Part shown: in pieces, positions 44,817 to 53,969 of the stretch
Numbering within the stretch: the stretch's first letter is position 1
Layout of the letters: the number at the start of each line of letters is the position of its first letter
Assembly (NCBI GenBank): GCA_947494695.1
Contig: CANLWB010000013.1
Location: 1 to 64,000, forward strand
From: an uncultured Flavobacteriaceae bacterium
GTDB lineage: Bacteria > Bacteroidota > Bacteroidia > Flavobacteriales > Flavobacteriaceae
Length of the DNA stretch: 64,000 nt
Reading direction: 5' to 3'
The notes under the pieces: model-generated
Told to the model about the DNA's origin: nothing
Databases searched by the model: none
What the model saw: the letters and a program-made list of their open reading frames with translations, nothing else
Made by a program: the position numbers and the translations under genes

Positions 44817-46379
44817 ATGGCAGCAGGAAATTTATCACCAAGACAGAAAATGATTAATCTGATGTATCTAATATTTATTGCGATGCTCGCATTAAATATG
44901 TCGAAAGAAGTTCTTTCTGCATTCGGATTAATGAACGAAAAGCTTTCAGAATCTAATCAAGCTACATCATTACGTAATGAGAGTTTTGTAGCCAACTTAG
45001 ATCAAAAAGCTACAGATCAACCAGAAAAGTATGAGCCCTTAAAAGAGAAGGCTCACCAAATGGACGTTTTAGCAAAAAAGTTCGATACTTATTTATCAGA
45101 ACTTAAAGGTAAAATGACAGCAACCGTTGATGATCCTACAGATTATGAGATCATGGACAAAGGAGATTACCTAGACCAAAACTTCTTTAAAGGAGACCAA
45201 TTAAAGTCTGAAGGTCAGGAATTCTTAGATCATATCAATGAATTCAGAGAGGGTGTAGCAACACTTCTTGAAGGAGAAAAAGGTATGGAAGATGTTGTTA
45301 AGGAAGTAAAGGATAAATTTAATACCGAACCTGAAGTAAATAGAGACGGAATTAAAGTAGACTGGTTAGATTACCATTACAAAGGATTTCCTTTAGTGGC
45401 TTCTTTAACTAAAATGACCCAACTTCAAGCAGATATTAAAACAACCGAATCTGAGGTATTGTCTAAGATGTTAGAAGGAGAGTTATCTAGTCAGGTCTCT
45501 ATGACGAACTATACAACGTTATTAGAAACAACAAAATCGGCTTATTTTAATGGTGAGCAGTTTGATGGACAGATTGTATTAGGACGTAAAGATGCTTCAA
45601 CAAAACCAACTAGAGTTGAGTTGAAATTAGACGGTAGAGAGCTTAAAGAAGACCAGTACGTTATTGAAGAAGGAAAAGTTAAATTAAAGATTAGTGCAGG
45701 AAGAGTAGGAGAGCATAAGCTTGAAGGAAATTTAATTTTCGCTCAAGATGGTGAAGAAGTAGAAGTACCTGTAAAATCGAGCTTTGCTACGGTTGCAAAA
45801 CCAAATGCTGCAACGATTTCTGCCGATAAAATGAATGTCGTGTATCGTGGTGTTAAAAACCCAATGACGATTTCATTTGCTGGTATTCCAGATAACAAGG
45901 TAACAGCTAGCGCACAAGGTTTATCAAGATCTGGAGGAAGTAAATACATAATGGACGCTACCAGAATTAAAGGTAGAGAAGTAACCATTAATGTAACCGG
46001 AACGTTACCAGGAGGACAAAAGGTAGGTGATCGAGCTAAATTTAGAATTAAAGATTTACCAAAACCAACAGGAACAGTAAGAGGAGAGGACGGAGCTATC
46101 AAAATGCAAAGAACCTCACTTCAAATTTCTACAATTGGTGCTAAGTTTGATGATTTTGATTTTGAATTACCATTACGAGTTACAGGATTTAAATTTAAAG
46201 TACCTGGTCAACCAACAATTACAGTAAATGGAAACAAGTTAGACGGTAGGGCAAAAGGAGCCTTACGTAAAGCGAAGCGTGGATCTGGAGTTCAGATATT
46301 TGATATCCAGGCTAGAGCCAAAGGTGTTAGCGTAATACTTAAAAAAGTATCCCCTGTTTTTGTTGAGATAACAAATTAG
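44817..46379 (+). CDS. gldM: GldM, motor stator/rotor shaft of type IX secretion
   Basis: A 520-residue protein with a single N-terminal membrane helix (LMYLIFIAMLALNMSKEVL, residues about 14-32). A long periplasmic part of four domains (D1 helical, D2-D4 beta) follows and reaches the GldKN ring. Markers include LSPRQKMINLMYLI at the start and GQKVGDRAKFRIKDLPKP near residue 400. It converts GldL motion into secretion and gliding. Confidence 0.95.
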   Translation: MAAGNLSPRQKMINLMYLIFIAMLALNMSKEVLSAFGLMNEKLSESNQATSLRNESFVANLDQKATDQPEKYEPLKEKAHQMDVLAKKFDTYLSELKGKMTATVDDPTDYEIMDKGDYLDQNFFKGDQLKSEGQEFLDHINEFREGVATLLEGEKGMEDVVKEVKDKFNTEPEVNRDGIKVDWLDYHYKGFPLVASLTKMTQLQADIKTTESEVLSKMLEGELSSQVSMTNYTTLLETTKSAYFNGEQFDGQIVLGRKDASTKPTRVELKLDGRELKEDQYVIEEGKVKLKISAGRVGEHKLEGNLIFAQDGEEVEVPVKSSFATVAKPNAATISADKMNVVYRGVKNPMTISFAGIPDNKVTASAQGLSRSGGSKYIMDATRIKGREVTINVTGTLPGGQKVGDRAKFRIKDLPKPTGTVRGEDGAIKMQRTSLQISTIGAKFDDFDFELPLRVTGFKFKVPGQPTITVNGNKLDGRAKGALRKAKRGSGVQIFDIQARAKGVSVILKKVSPVFVEITN

Positions 46380-46387
46380 AATAATTA

Positions 46388-46487
46388 GGATAACCACTGG
46401 TTACCCTTATAAGGATAACGTATAAATAAGATGAAATATCCATAGCGAATTTTCGTTATGGATATGACATCTGCCTCAGGGCAGATG
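46388..46487 (+). other. Three consecutive hairpins between gldM and gldN
   Basis: Stem 1 is GGATAACC (46388-46395) with GGTTACCC (46399-46406), 7 of 8. Stem 2 is ATATCCATAGCGAA (46436-46449) with TTCGTTATGGATAT (46452-46465), 14 bp in RNA with one G-U pair and a 2-nt loop. Stem 3 is CATCTGCC (46468-46475) with GGCAGATG (46480-46487). No T run follows, so these look like RNA-stability or attenuation elements rather than a terminator. Confidence 0.7.
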
Positions 46488-46525
46488 GGTGTAACCATTG
46501 ATTGAGAAACAATAAAAATAAGCAC

Positions 46526-47416
46526 ATGAAATTAAAAAGTTTTTTATTAACCCTTACAACTGTTTGTACTGTATCAGGTATGTTTGCGCAGGCAAATATA
46601 TTGAACGCCAGGAGCCCGGAAGAAATTGGGGTAAGAACAGAAGAACAAAAGGCAGTCGATAACGATCAACCTTTAGAGTATGGTTATGTTGACGACAGGG
46701 ATATTTTATTTTCTAAAATGACATGGGAAAAAGTTGTCCTTGATGAACGTGCGAATTTACCATTATATTATCCAGTGGATAGTAACAACATTGGTAAAAA
46801 CAGACGTTCGTTATACGATGTGCTTATGAAAGGTGTCAAAGATGGAAAAATCCAGAACATTTATGACGATTCTTATTTTACAGCGAAGCGAACTTTAAAA
46901 GATATTGAAGCAGCTTTAGTTAAAATAGATACCACAGAACTTGGTATTGAGCAATTAAATGCCGGTGAGCAATTATCTCCAGAGTATATTAATAGAAGAG
47001 ATATTACTGCTGCCGATATTAAAGAGTATCATATTAAAGGATTATGGTATTTTGATAAGCGTCAGGCTGAAATGAAATTCAGGTTGTTAGGAATAGCGCC
47101 TGTAGCTCCAGACGTGAATTTTATCGATGAACCAGAACCGGATTTAGTACCATTATTTTGGGTATTCTTCCCAGACGCAAGAGAGATTTTACATGAAGCT
47201 AAATCTTTTAATTCTGAGAATAGTTCGATTCCTTATTCTTTCGACCATATTTTAAATGCTAGACGTTTTCACGGATATATTTTCAAAGAAGAAAATGTAT
47301 ACGGAGATAGAAAGATATCTGAATACGTATCAGAGAACGCTCTAATGCAATTGTTGGAATCTGAAAGAATTAAAAACAAAATTAGAGATTTTGAATTAGA
47401 CATGTGGACGTATTAA
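46526..47416 (+). CDS. gldN: GldN, periplasmic ring protein of type IX secretion
   Basis: A 296-residue secreted protein starting at ATG 46526 (MKLKSFLLTLTTVCTVSG, signal peptide ending MFAQ). The open frame runs back to a TTG at 46502, which would only lengthen the N-region. The mature part has DVLMKGVKDGKIQNIYDD, ITAADIKEYHIKGLWYFD and DYE-like FSEN segments typical of GldN/PorN. It forms the ring with GldK under the outer membrane. Last gene of the cluster; terminator at 47442. Confidence 0.95.
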   Translation: MKLKSFLLTLTTVCTVSGMFAQANILNARSPEEIGVRTEEQKAVDNDQPLEYGYVDDRDILFSKMTWEKVVLDERANLPLYYPVDSNNIGKNRRSLYDVLMKGVKDGKIQNIYDDSYFTAKRTLKDIEAALVKIDTTELGIEQLNAGEQLSPEYINRRDITAADIKEYHIKGLWYFDKRQAEMKFRLLGIAPVAPDVNFIDEPEPDLVPLFWVFFPDAREILHEAKSFNSENSSIPYSFDHILNARRFHGYIFKEENVYGDRKISEYVSENALMQLLESERIKNKIRDFELDMWTY

Positions 47417-47441
47417 GTCTCATAAATTCATAAAAATATTT

Positions 47442-47474
47442 AAACGCTCACTTATTTAGGTGAGCGTTTTTTAT
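47442..47474 (+). terminator. Terminator of the gldKLMN cluster
   Basis: AAACGCTCAC (47442-47451) and GTGAGCGTTT (47460-47469) form a perfect 10-bp stem followed by TTTATT. Confidence 0.88.
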
Positions 47475-47479
47475 TCTTG

Positions 47480-47618
47480 TATAGCTAAATCAATATTAAA
47501 TGGCATTTTAGATTTGCCAAGAACAAACTTGAAGTTTAAGGCTATGACTACATGTTTCGCCTTAAACTTCAAGTCTTTTCGGTGAAGATTGATGTTATTT
47601 AATATTGATTTAGCTATA
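47480..47618. repeat. Nested long inverted repeat, 139 bp
   Basis: Outer arms of 22 bp (47480-47501 and 47597-47618, beginning TATAGCTAAATCAATATT) are a perfect inverted repeat. Inside, a second perfect pair of 16 bp, ACTTGAAGTTTAAGGC (47527-47542) and its complement at 47559-47574, has a 16-nt loop. A small TGGCA/TGCCA stem (47501-47519) lies in the left spacer. The whole would fold as a long interrupted hairpin. It lies between the gldN terminator and the oxidoreductase gene. Confidence 0.9.
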
Positions 47619-47655
47619 AATACCGTGGGTCTATTTTTCTGGGTATCTTCGTACC

Positions 47656-48699
47656 ATGATGAAAGTTGATTATATCGTTGTTGGAATAGGGTTGGCCGGT
47701 GTGAGTTTTTGTGAACAATTAAAGGCTCACCATAAAACCTTTGTGGTATTCGATAATAATTCGCAACAGTCTTCAAAGGTTGCTGGAGGCTTATATAATC
47801 CTGTTGTATTGAAACGCTTCACACCTGTTTGGAAAAGCAAGGACCAATTGGATGTTGCCTTAGCACTTTATGCACGTTTAGAAAAGAAGCTGCAGGTAAA
47901 ACTAGACTATAAAATTCCTGTATATCGGAAATTTGCGTCCATAGAAGAGCAAAACGACTGGTTTACCGCATCAGACAAGCCAGCACTTTCAGAGTTCCTT
48001 TCGGGAGAAATTATTAAAAATAATAATGACGCTATTGATGCCGACTTTGGGTTCGGTGAAGTTTTAAAAACGGGCAGAATTGATGTAAAAACATTGATTG
48101 ATCGGTATAAAAAAGACCTGTTAAACTCGAAATTGCTATTCGAAGAAGCGTTTAACTACGATGCTATTGAGTTTAATGATGGTAAGGTCACTTACAATGG
48201 CATTGAAGCATCTCATGTAGTGTTTTCTGAAGGTTATGGTATAAAACAGAACCCGTACTTTAATAATCTACCATTGGCACCAGCAAAAGGAGAGTTAATT
48301 ATCATAGAGGCACCCGATCTAAAGATAGATTATGTTTTAAAGTCAGGTGTATTTTTAATTCCTTTAGAAAATGATCGCTATATCGTTGGTGCGACTTACG
48401 AATGGAAGGATCTAAGTAATAAAACAACCGAAAAAGCCAAAAACGAGCTCTTAGAGAAGCTTAAAAAAATCATTGGATGTTCATATAAGGTGATTGGCCA
48501 GCTCACAGGAATTCGGCCAACAGTTCAAGATAGACGTCCGCTCGTTGGCCAACATTCAAAGTATAAAAACCTTTTTGTGCTTAATGGTCTAGGAACACGA
48601 GGTGTTATGATAGGGCCTTACGTCGCAGAACAACTGTATAACTTCATAGAACATGGCAAGTCGTTAGAAAGGGACATTGATATAAATCGCTTTGCCTGA
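47656..48699 (+). CDS. FAD-dependent amino-acid-type oxidoreductase
   Basis: A 347-residue DAO-family flavoprotein. The N-terminal dinucleotide site is VVGIGLAGVSFCEQL (8-22), with acid FDNN closing the second strand. The DAO body includes AGGLYNPVVLKRFTPVW (42-58), SEGYGIKQNPYF, and the C-terminal TGIRPTVQDRRPLVGQH and GLGTRGVMIGPY, which complete the FAD pocket. It probably oxidises an amine or amino acid, glycine-oxidase-like; substrate unknown. Two adjacent ATGs (47656, 47659). Cytoplasmic. Confidence 0.85.
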   Translation: MMKVDYIVVGIGLAGVSFCEQLKAHHKTFVVFDNNSQQSSKVAGGLYNPVVLKRFTPVWKSKDQLDVALALYARLEKKLQVKLDYKIPVYRKFASIEEQNDWFTASDKPALSEFLSGEIIKNNNDAIDADFGFGEVLKTGRIDVKTLIDRYKKDLLNSKLLFEEAFNYDAIEFNDGKVTYNGIEASHVVFSEGYGIKQNPYFNNLPLAPAKGELIIIEAPDLKIDYVLKSGVFLIPLENDRYIVGATYEWKDLSNKTTEKAKNELLEKLKKIIGCSYKVIGQLTGIRPTVQDRRPLVGQHSKYKNLFVLNGLGTRGVMIGPYVAEQLYNFIEHGKSLERDIDINRFA

Positions 48700-49141
48700 A
48701 ATTGTGAGTTGGTTACGAAATGCTTTTCGAATGCCACGTCTCATTTCAGAGTGTCCTACGAGTTTAGTCGGAGTGAAAATAAGAATCTACTTTGTAAAGA
48801 TTACATCTTAATTTAGCATAAATGAGATATGTAAGCTATGGATAATTATAGATTTACATTTTATCTGGTAAAAATCGTTGTCAGACGAAGCATGAGGCAG
48901 AATCTATATTAAATTAAGATTTCTCGAAAGTTTATCCTGAGCGTAGCCGAAGGGCTCATTCCGCTTTCTCAGCCTGCCTGGCTGGCGGGTGTTTAAATGA
49001 TATAGTACTAAAAACCAGTGCTATACATGTTGAAAAGTCAAATAAAGTTACGTCAAACTCACTTTAATTTAAACTTGTTTTGCCTTACTAAAACAAGTTC
49101 AGCACAAACCGCAAGACAAACAAATCAGAAACTAAAACAAT
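48700..49141. other. Gene-free gap with dispersed-repeat remnants
   Basis: No gene is seen. An inverted pair ATCTTAATTTA (48805-48815) and TAAATTAAGAT (48910-48920) brackets part of it. Near 48938-48953 is CTGAGCGTAGCCGAAGGG, a member of the GAGCGTAGTCGAA-type repeat, and GCCTGCCTGGCTGGCGGG near 48972-48989 forms a GC-rich stem. Confidence 0.6.
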
Positions 49142-49525
49142 TCATGTCTTAGATAACGATTTGTCATACTTCATAAAAAAGTTAATCCAGATATTTCTGG
49201 AAAGCCTTAAAATGATTGGCATGCATAAGATTAAAGTCCCAATTATAGAAATAAATACGATATGGATGCTTGCTTTAAAAACAAAGAATGATATTACAAA
49301 GGCCACAGTGGCAAATGCTATACCAACCGGATAGCTAACATACATAGAACCATAGAAAAAAGAGGGTTCAATTTTATACTTGGTTTTGCAGTTACTACAA
49401 CGCTCATGCATGCTAAGAGCTTGAGATAAAATATAAGGATTTTTGTTTTTAAACATGGATTCCTCATGGCATTTAGGACAAACACCGGTTATAATGCTAT
49501 ATAATTTCGTCCCTTTTCCTAACAT
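49142..49525 (-). CDS. DUF983 membrane protein
   Basis: A 127-residue protein: an N-terminal zinc-binding pair CPKCH and CSNCKTKY (residues 16-46), then YGSMYVSYPVGIAFA and two transmembrane helices (about 62-80 and 86-106). DUF983 proteins are common in Bacteroidota and Alphaproteobacteria, often near cytochrome oxidase genes, function unknown. It is divergent from the ABC-F gene with 150 bp between. Confidence 0.85.
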   Translation of the reverse strand: MLGKGTKLYSIITGVCPKCHEESMFKNKNPYILSQALSMHERCSNCKTKYKIEPSFFYGSMYVSYPVGIAFATVAFVISFFVFKASIHIVFISIIGTLILCMPIILRLSRNIWINFFMKYDKSLSKT

Positions 49526-49540
49526 AGATAGAATTTAATG

Positions 49541-49548
49541 TATTTTTG
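49541..49548 (+). promoter_or_regulatory. Promoter -7 box upstream of the ABC-F gene
   Basis: TATTTTTG fits TAnnTTTG. It would give a leader of about 125 nt before the ABC-F start. A -33 partner is not clear. Confidence 0.35.
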
Positions 49549-49675
49549 CAAGCGCATAAATGATGTCATAAAAAGGAAATAATCATTTTAAGGAACTATA
49601 CTTTTTTGGACATGCATTCATATAACAAAAATAAGTTTTTAATAGCGAAAAAGCTGCAATATAAGTTACAGAACT

Positions 49676-51586
49676 ATGATGAATATTCATAATTTATCGA
49701 TTTCATTTCAAGGGGAATATTTATTTGAAGATATTACTTTTAAATTGGGTAATGGAGACAGAGTGGGGCTCATTGGAAAGAATGGAGCAGGGAAATCTAC
49801 CATGCTTAAAATTTTATCCAAAGAGATGGAGCCAGATGGCGGACAGATTGCAGCCGATAAAGAATTGAAAATAGGCTTTTTAAAACAAGATATAGATTTT
49901 GTTTTTGGAAGGACCGTGCTTGAGGAATCGTATGAAGCCTTTACCGAAATCAAGGAGTTGGAGGCAAAAATGGAAAACGTCAATACGCAATTGGCAGAGC
50001 GAACAGATTATGAGAGTGAAGGTTATAATCAATTGATGATCGATTTAAACGAATATCAGCATAAATACGAGATTTTAGGAGGTTATAATTATCAAGGTGA
50101 TACCGAAAAAATTCTTCAGGGTTTAGGGTTTAAGCGATCAGATTTTGATAAGCTAACCGATACATTTTCCGGAGGGTGGCGTATGCGTATTGAATTGGCT
50201 AAGTTACTTCTTCAGAATAACGATATCCTATTGTTGGATGAGCCTACCAACCATTTGGATATAGAATCTATTATATGGTTAGAAAGCTTTTTAAAGAACT
50301 ATTCTGGGGCTGTGGTTATCGTATCACATGATAAGATGTTTTTAGATAATGTAACCAATAGAACCATAGAGATTTCTTTAGGTAGAATTTACGATTATCC
50401 AAAGCCCTATTCAAAATACCTCGTGTTACGTGAAGAAATAAGAGAGCAGCAACTGGCCTCTCAAAAGAATCAGCAAAAGCAAATAGAGCATACCGAAAAG
50501 CTTATTGAGAAGTTTCGCGCCAAGGCTTCAAAAGCTACCATGGCCCAGTCGCTTATTAAAAAGCTTGATAAAATTGATCGTATTGAAGTCGATGAAGATG
50601 ATAGCAGTGTGATGACCTTAAATTTTCCGGTGTCTATTACCCCGGGAAAGGTTGTTGTAGAGACGACGGGTATTTCGAAAAGCTATGGTGAAAAAAACGT
50701 TCTTAAACATATCGATTTGTTGATAGAGCGTGACGGTAAAACAGCTTTTGTTGGACAAAACGGACAAGGAAAATCAACACTGGCGAAAATTATTGTTGGA
50801 GATATAAAGTATGAAGGTGATTTAAAGCTGGGGCATAACGTGCAAATAGGTTACTTTGCCCAGAATCAGGCCGAATATTTAGACGGTAATAAAACGGTTC
50901 TAGATACTATGATTGATGCGGCCAACGAATCCAATCGAAGCAAAGTACGAGATATTTTAGGCTCATTTTTATTTCGGGGAGAAGAGGCAGATAAATATGT
51001 AAGAGTACTTTCGGGAGGAGAGCGAAATCGTTTGGCTCTGGCGAAGTTAATGCTTCAGCCGTTTAATGTGTTGGTGATGGATGAGCCTACCAATCATTTA
51101 GATATTAAATCAAAAAATGTCTTAAAAGAGGCTTTAAAAAGATTCGAAGGGACTTTAATTCTCGTGTCTCACGACAGAGACTTTCTTCAAGGGTTAACCA
51201 ACAAAGTATACGAGTTTAAGGATCATAAAATAAAGGAATATCTGGGGGATATTGATTATTATTTAGAGCAACGAAATGTCGAGAGCCTTCGGGATGTAGA
51301 AAAACGAGATGTTGTTAAAGACGCTCCAAAAGAAAAGAAACAACAGTCTTATGAAGATCAGAAAAAGTTAAAATCCTTAAACAATAAACTGAGTAATGTC
51401 GAAGCTAAAATAAATCAGTTAGAGCAGGATATAAAGGCGATAGATTTGGAATTAGAAATTAATTACGAGGCCGTTACTTCCAAACCCGATTTTTTTGATA
51501 GTTATCAGAAAAAGAAATCTGATTTACAAGAACTTATGGGGAGGTGGGAAGACATTCAGATGGAAATTGAGAGGTATACAGTCTAG
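49676..51586 (+). CDS. ABC-F family ATPase
   Basis: A 636-residue soluble protein with two ABC domains in tandem. Walker A motifs are GKNGAGKST (about residue 35) and GQNGQGKST (about 362), and the signatures are FSGGWRMRIELAKLL and LSGGERNRLALAKLM. Walker B regions read LLLDEPTNHLD and VMDEPTNHLD. A linker of about 80 residues joins the domains and a C-terminal coiled coil (550-636) follows, the layout of Uup/YdiF-type ABC-F proteins. They act on ribosomes in the E site and rescue stalled translation. No transmembrane part. Starts at 49676 and 49679 are both ATG. Confidence 0.93.
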   Translation: MMNIHNLSISFQGEYLFEDITFKLGNGDRVGLIGKNGAGKSTMLKILSKEMEPDGGQIAADKELKIGFLKQDIDFVFGRTVLEESYEAFTEIKELEAKMENVNTQLAERTDYESEGYNQLMIDLNEYQHKYEILGGYNYQGDTEKILQGLGFKRSDFDKLTDTFSGGWRMRIELAKLLLQNNDILLLDEPTNHLDIESIIWLESFLKNYSGAVVIVSHDKMFLDNVTNRTIEISLGRIYDYPKPYSKYLVLREEIREQQLASQKNQQKQIEHTEKLIEKFRAKASKATMAQSLIKKLDKIDRIEVDEDDSSVMTLNFPVSITPGKVVVETTGISKSYGEKNVLKHIDLLIERDGKTAFVGQNGQGKSTLAKIIVGDIKYEGDLKLGHNVQIGYFAQNQAEYLDGNKTVLDTMIDAANESNRSKVRDILGSFLFRGEEADKYVRVLSGGERNRLALAKLMLQPFNVLVMDEPTNHLDIKSKNVLKEALKRFEGTLILVSHDRDFLQGLTNKVYEFKDHKIKEYLGDIDYYLEQRNVESLRDVEKRDVVKDAPKEKKQQSYEDQKKLKSLNNKLSNVEAKINQLEQDIKAIDLELEINYEAVTSKPDFFDSYQKKKSDLQELMGRWEDIQMEIERYTV

Positions 51587-51671
51587 TGTTTGTTAAAATT
51601 TAATGCATTTCATCGAATAAAATAGTTTTTTGTCGATATATAGTCTACATTCGTAAGAGAATTAATCCCAA

Positions 51672-52508
51672 ATGATACGATACATGAAGACTATAAAACT
51701 TTTAATGGTATGCTTTTTTGTTACAGCATATTCCTTTGCAAATATTTCTTCGATCGAAAAAGAGGCCTTGATCTCTTTATATAATAGCACGAATGGAGCC
51801 AAGTGGAATGCCACTTGGGATTTAAATGCGTCTATGGATACCTGGTATGGCATTAGCGTGGAAAACAATAAGGTAGTGGAGATTAATCTTCCCTTTAATA
51901 ACCTTCAAGGTGAGTTGCCAAAAGAAGTCGGTAATTTGATACACTTGAAGAAAATCAATTTAGGTTTTAATAAACTAACTGGAAAGCTACCTGCATCATT
52001 AAAGCATTTAAAGGAGTTAACATCTCTAGAGTTGTTTATGAATAGTTTTGAAGGCAATATCCCTACAGAGTTAGGGGAATTAAAAAAACTGGAAGCTTTA
52101 AAACTTTATAGTAATAAACTAACAGGAGAGGTGCCGAATGAATTAATGAACTTAACTAATTTAAAGGAACTTTTATTAGGAAGTAACTTCTTAACAGGAA
52201 ATATTCCTAGAGAGATTTATGCATTGTCAAAGTTACAAAAGCTAAGCTTTATGGATAATAAGATGGAAGGAGAAATTCCAGTTGAAATCGCTCAGCTTAA
52301 AGATTTAGAAGAATTATTATTATCGACAAACCAATTTACAGGCGATTTACCAATAGAGTTAATGAGTTTGGCAAAGCTTAACACCGTTATGGTTAGCGAT
52401 AATAATCTGAACGAAGAATATATTAGTGTTTCCGGAAAAAACCCTCCAAGTTTGGTGAATATGGAAATGCAAAACGCTACAGCTACTATGGACATTGAAA
52501 AAGAATAA
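51672..52508 (+). CDS. Secreted leucine-rich-repeat protein, plant-type repeats
   Basis: A 278-residue secreted protein. The likely start is ATG 51684 (MKTIKLLMVCFFVTAYSFA, signal peptide), four codons inside the longest frame. After a cap (EKEALISLYNSTNGAKW) there are about seven 24-residue repeats with the plant-type consensus LxxLxLxxNxLxGxIP, for example LELFMNSFEGNIPTELGEL. Such solenoids bind proteins or glycans at the cell surface. No type IX C-terminal signal is evident. A terminator follows at 52543. Confidence 0.88.
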   Translation: MIRYMKTIKLLMVCFFVTAYSFANISSIEKEALISLYNSTNGAKWNATWDLNASMDTWYGISVENNKVVEINLPFNNLQGELPKEVGNLIHLKKINLGFNKLTGKLPASLKHLKELTSLELFMNSFEGNIPTELGELKKLEALKLYSNKLTGEVPNELMNLTNLKELLLGSNFLTGNIPREIYALSKLQKLSFMDNKMEGEIPVEIAQLKDLEELLLSTNQFTGDLPIELMSLAKLNTVMVSDNNLNEEYISVSGKNPPSLVNMEMQNATATMDIEKE

Positions 52509-52542
52509 TTGAATTGAATTATAGATTTTAGTTTGCGGAAAG

Positions 52543-52571
52543 AGTCAACAATTTTTTGTTGACTTTTTTTT
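52543..52571 (+). terminator. Terminator after the LRR gene
   Basis: AGTCAACA (52543-52550) and TGTTGACT (52557-52564) form a perfect 8-bp stem followed by TTTTTTT. The next gene starts 13 bp on. Confidence 0.85.
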
Positions 52572-52583
52572 AGTTTTATAACC

Positions 52584-52766
52584 ATGTTAGAACATTTTTT
52601 TACCTGTCCGCATTGTTGGGAAACCATCTCGGTATTATTGGATACTTCCGTTTCTAAACAGTCTTATATCGAAGATTGTGAGGTGTGTTGCAACCCTATT
52701 CAGATAAATGCTCAATTTTCCAACTCGGAAATCGTTTATTTTCAAGGAAATAGTATAGAGCAATAA
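52584..52766 (+). CDS. CPXCG-motif cysteine-rich protein
   Basis: A 60-residue protein with the pattern of the CPXCG family: CPHC (C8, C11), then EDCEVCCNPI (C32, C35, C36). It should hold one zinc ion. Such proteins are small, conserved and of unknown function. The gene lies between a terminator and the tRNA promoter and must have a weak promoter within the 13-bp gap or be read through. Confidence 0.85.
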   Translation: MLEHFFTCPHCWETISVLLDTSVSKQSYIEDCEVCCNPIQINAQFSNSEIVYFQGNSIEQ

Positions 52767-52784
52767 TTTTTTTTGCATTTATAC

Positions 52785-52814
52785 TTGCTATACTTAAAAA
52801 GGATTGTATATTTG
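52785..52814 (+). promoter_or_regulatory. tRNA-fMet promoter
   Basis: TTG (52785-52787) and TATATTTG (52807-52814) with exactly 19 bp between match the Bacteroidota housekeeping consensus TTG-N19-TAnnTTTG. It is the best promoter match I found in the window. Confidence 0.75.
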
Positions 52815-52867
52815 CAATCCGATTACGAAAGACAAATCAAATCGTTTATCGATTTAAAAATATATAT

Positions 52868-52944
<77 letters not shown>

Positions 52945-52953
52945 CAAAGACAA

Positions 52954-52983
52954 GGGTTTCAAGAGATTGAAACCCTTTTTTTA
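52954..52983 (+). terminator. Terminator after tRNA-fMet, supplied by the island
   Basis: GGGTTTCAA (52954-52962) and TTGAAACCC (52967-52975) form a perfect 9-bp stem followed by TTTTTTT, 14 bp beyond the tRNA end. Confidence 0.88.
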
Positions 52984-53150
52984 TGATCTCTGTACAACAA
53001 TGTACAACAAATGCATCTATCCCAAAAGTTGTGTGTGAATGAAAAATTCAGGTCAATATAAAAATGCATTCAACATACTTCCCGTATCTCCTGAACTGTG
53101 CTCTGAATGCTTTTATCGTAATTTTACTCTAGCTTATCTATTAACCCAAC

Positions 53151-53969
53151 CTATAATTCTTTAAGTATTTGCACAGCATATTCTAAATCCCAGTCTTTAT
53201 TTTTAACCCAATCTTTAGCAATTGCTGAGTTTTTGGCATCATCCACATTATCATTTACAGTATTTAAAATACGTTTTTTTACAGCTTTCGAAACATTTAA
53301 AAACTGGCTTGCTTTTCTACCCAAAACTCGTGCTGCAATTTTTAGTTGATCCAGATCATCTTTTTCTGGAAATGTGTCATTATGGTGTTCAACTATTTCA
53401 TCAAAATTATAACCGAAGTAATGCTCTATAATTTTTAAAATATCATAAAGGTCGTTATTTCGGTCTTCTGGCCTATCACTCCAGGCAATTAATTTTAAAA
53501 TAATCATTCCTGGGAGGGATGGAATTTGCAAGGACTTTTCTTCTATGTGTACGGTTTCAGTTTCTTGTAGGACTTCACTAAAACCTAAAACGTGCAAGTC
53601 GGTATAACGCTCATTGAATTGTATGGTAAATTTTTCTTCAATTTCCCCAAATGGCAATAGGTCTATCGCAATATTAAACTTGTCGTGATACAGAGTCCAA
53701 GGTGCTTCTACTTTGTTAAATCCGTGTTTGAGAAGTTCTTTAACTACAGTTTCAAATTCTTTTATAGACGAGATCATAATGGCAAAATCAATATCTTTTG
53801 TCCCTCTGCTTGGTTTAATACCGCCTTTCAATAATTCTAGAGCGACTGCACTTGCTCCAATGAGGTAATAGGGTATATTCAGTTTTACCAATACATCATC
53901 AATACAGTCAAAAACTTCTTTAAAATAAGGGATTGCTAATTCCTTATAGGTTTGGTTTGATGTGCTCAT
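53151..53969 (-). CDS. AbiEii-like nucleotidyltransferase toxin
   Basis: A 272-residue protein of the DNA-polymerase-beta-type nucleotidyltransferase fold. The catalytic pattern is YLIGASAV (G38-S40) followed by TKDIDFAI (T57, D59, D61). A further acid is likely in NIAIDLLPF near residue 117, and a helical C-terminus follows, as in the AbiEii/AbiGii toxin family. In type IV AbiE systems the enzyme blocks growth and can abort phage infection, some by modifying tRNA. Its start lies 26 bp inside the upstream gene, the coupling typical of abiEi-abiEii. Confidence 0.82.
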   Translation of the reverse strand: MSTSNQTYKELAIPYFKEVFDCIDDVLVKLNIPYYLIGASAVALELLKGGIKPSRGTKDIDFAIMISSIKEFETVVKELLKHGFNKVEAPWTLYHDKFNIAIDLLPFGEIEEKFTIQFNERYTDLHVLGFSEVLQETETVHIEEKSLQIPSLPGMIILKLIAWSDRPEDRNNDLYDILKIIEHYFGYNFDEIVEHHNDTFPEKDDLDQLKIAARVLGRKASQFLNVSKAVKKRILNTVNDNVDDAKNSAIAKDWVKNKDWDLEYAVQILKEL

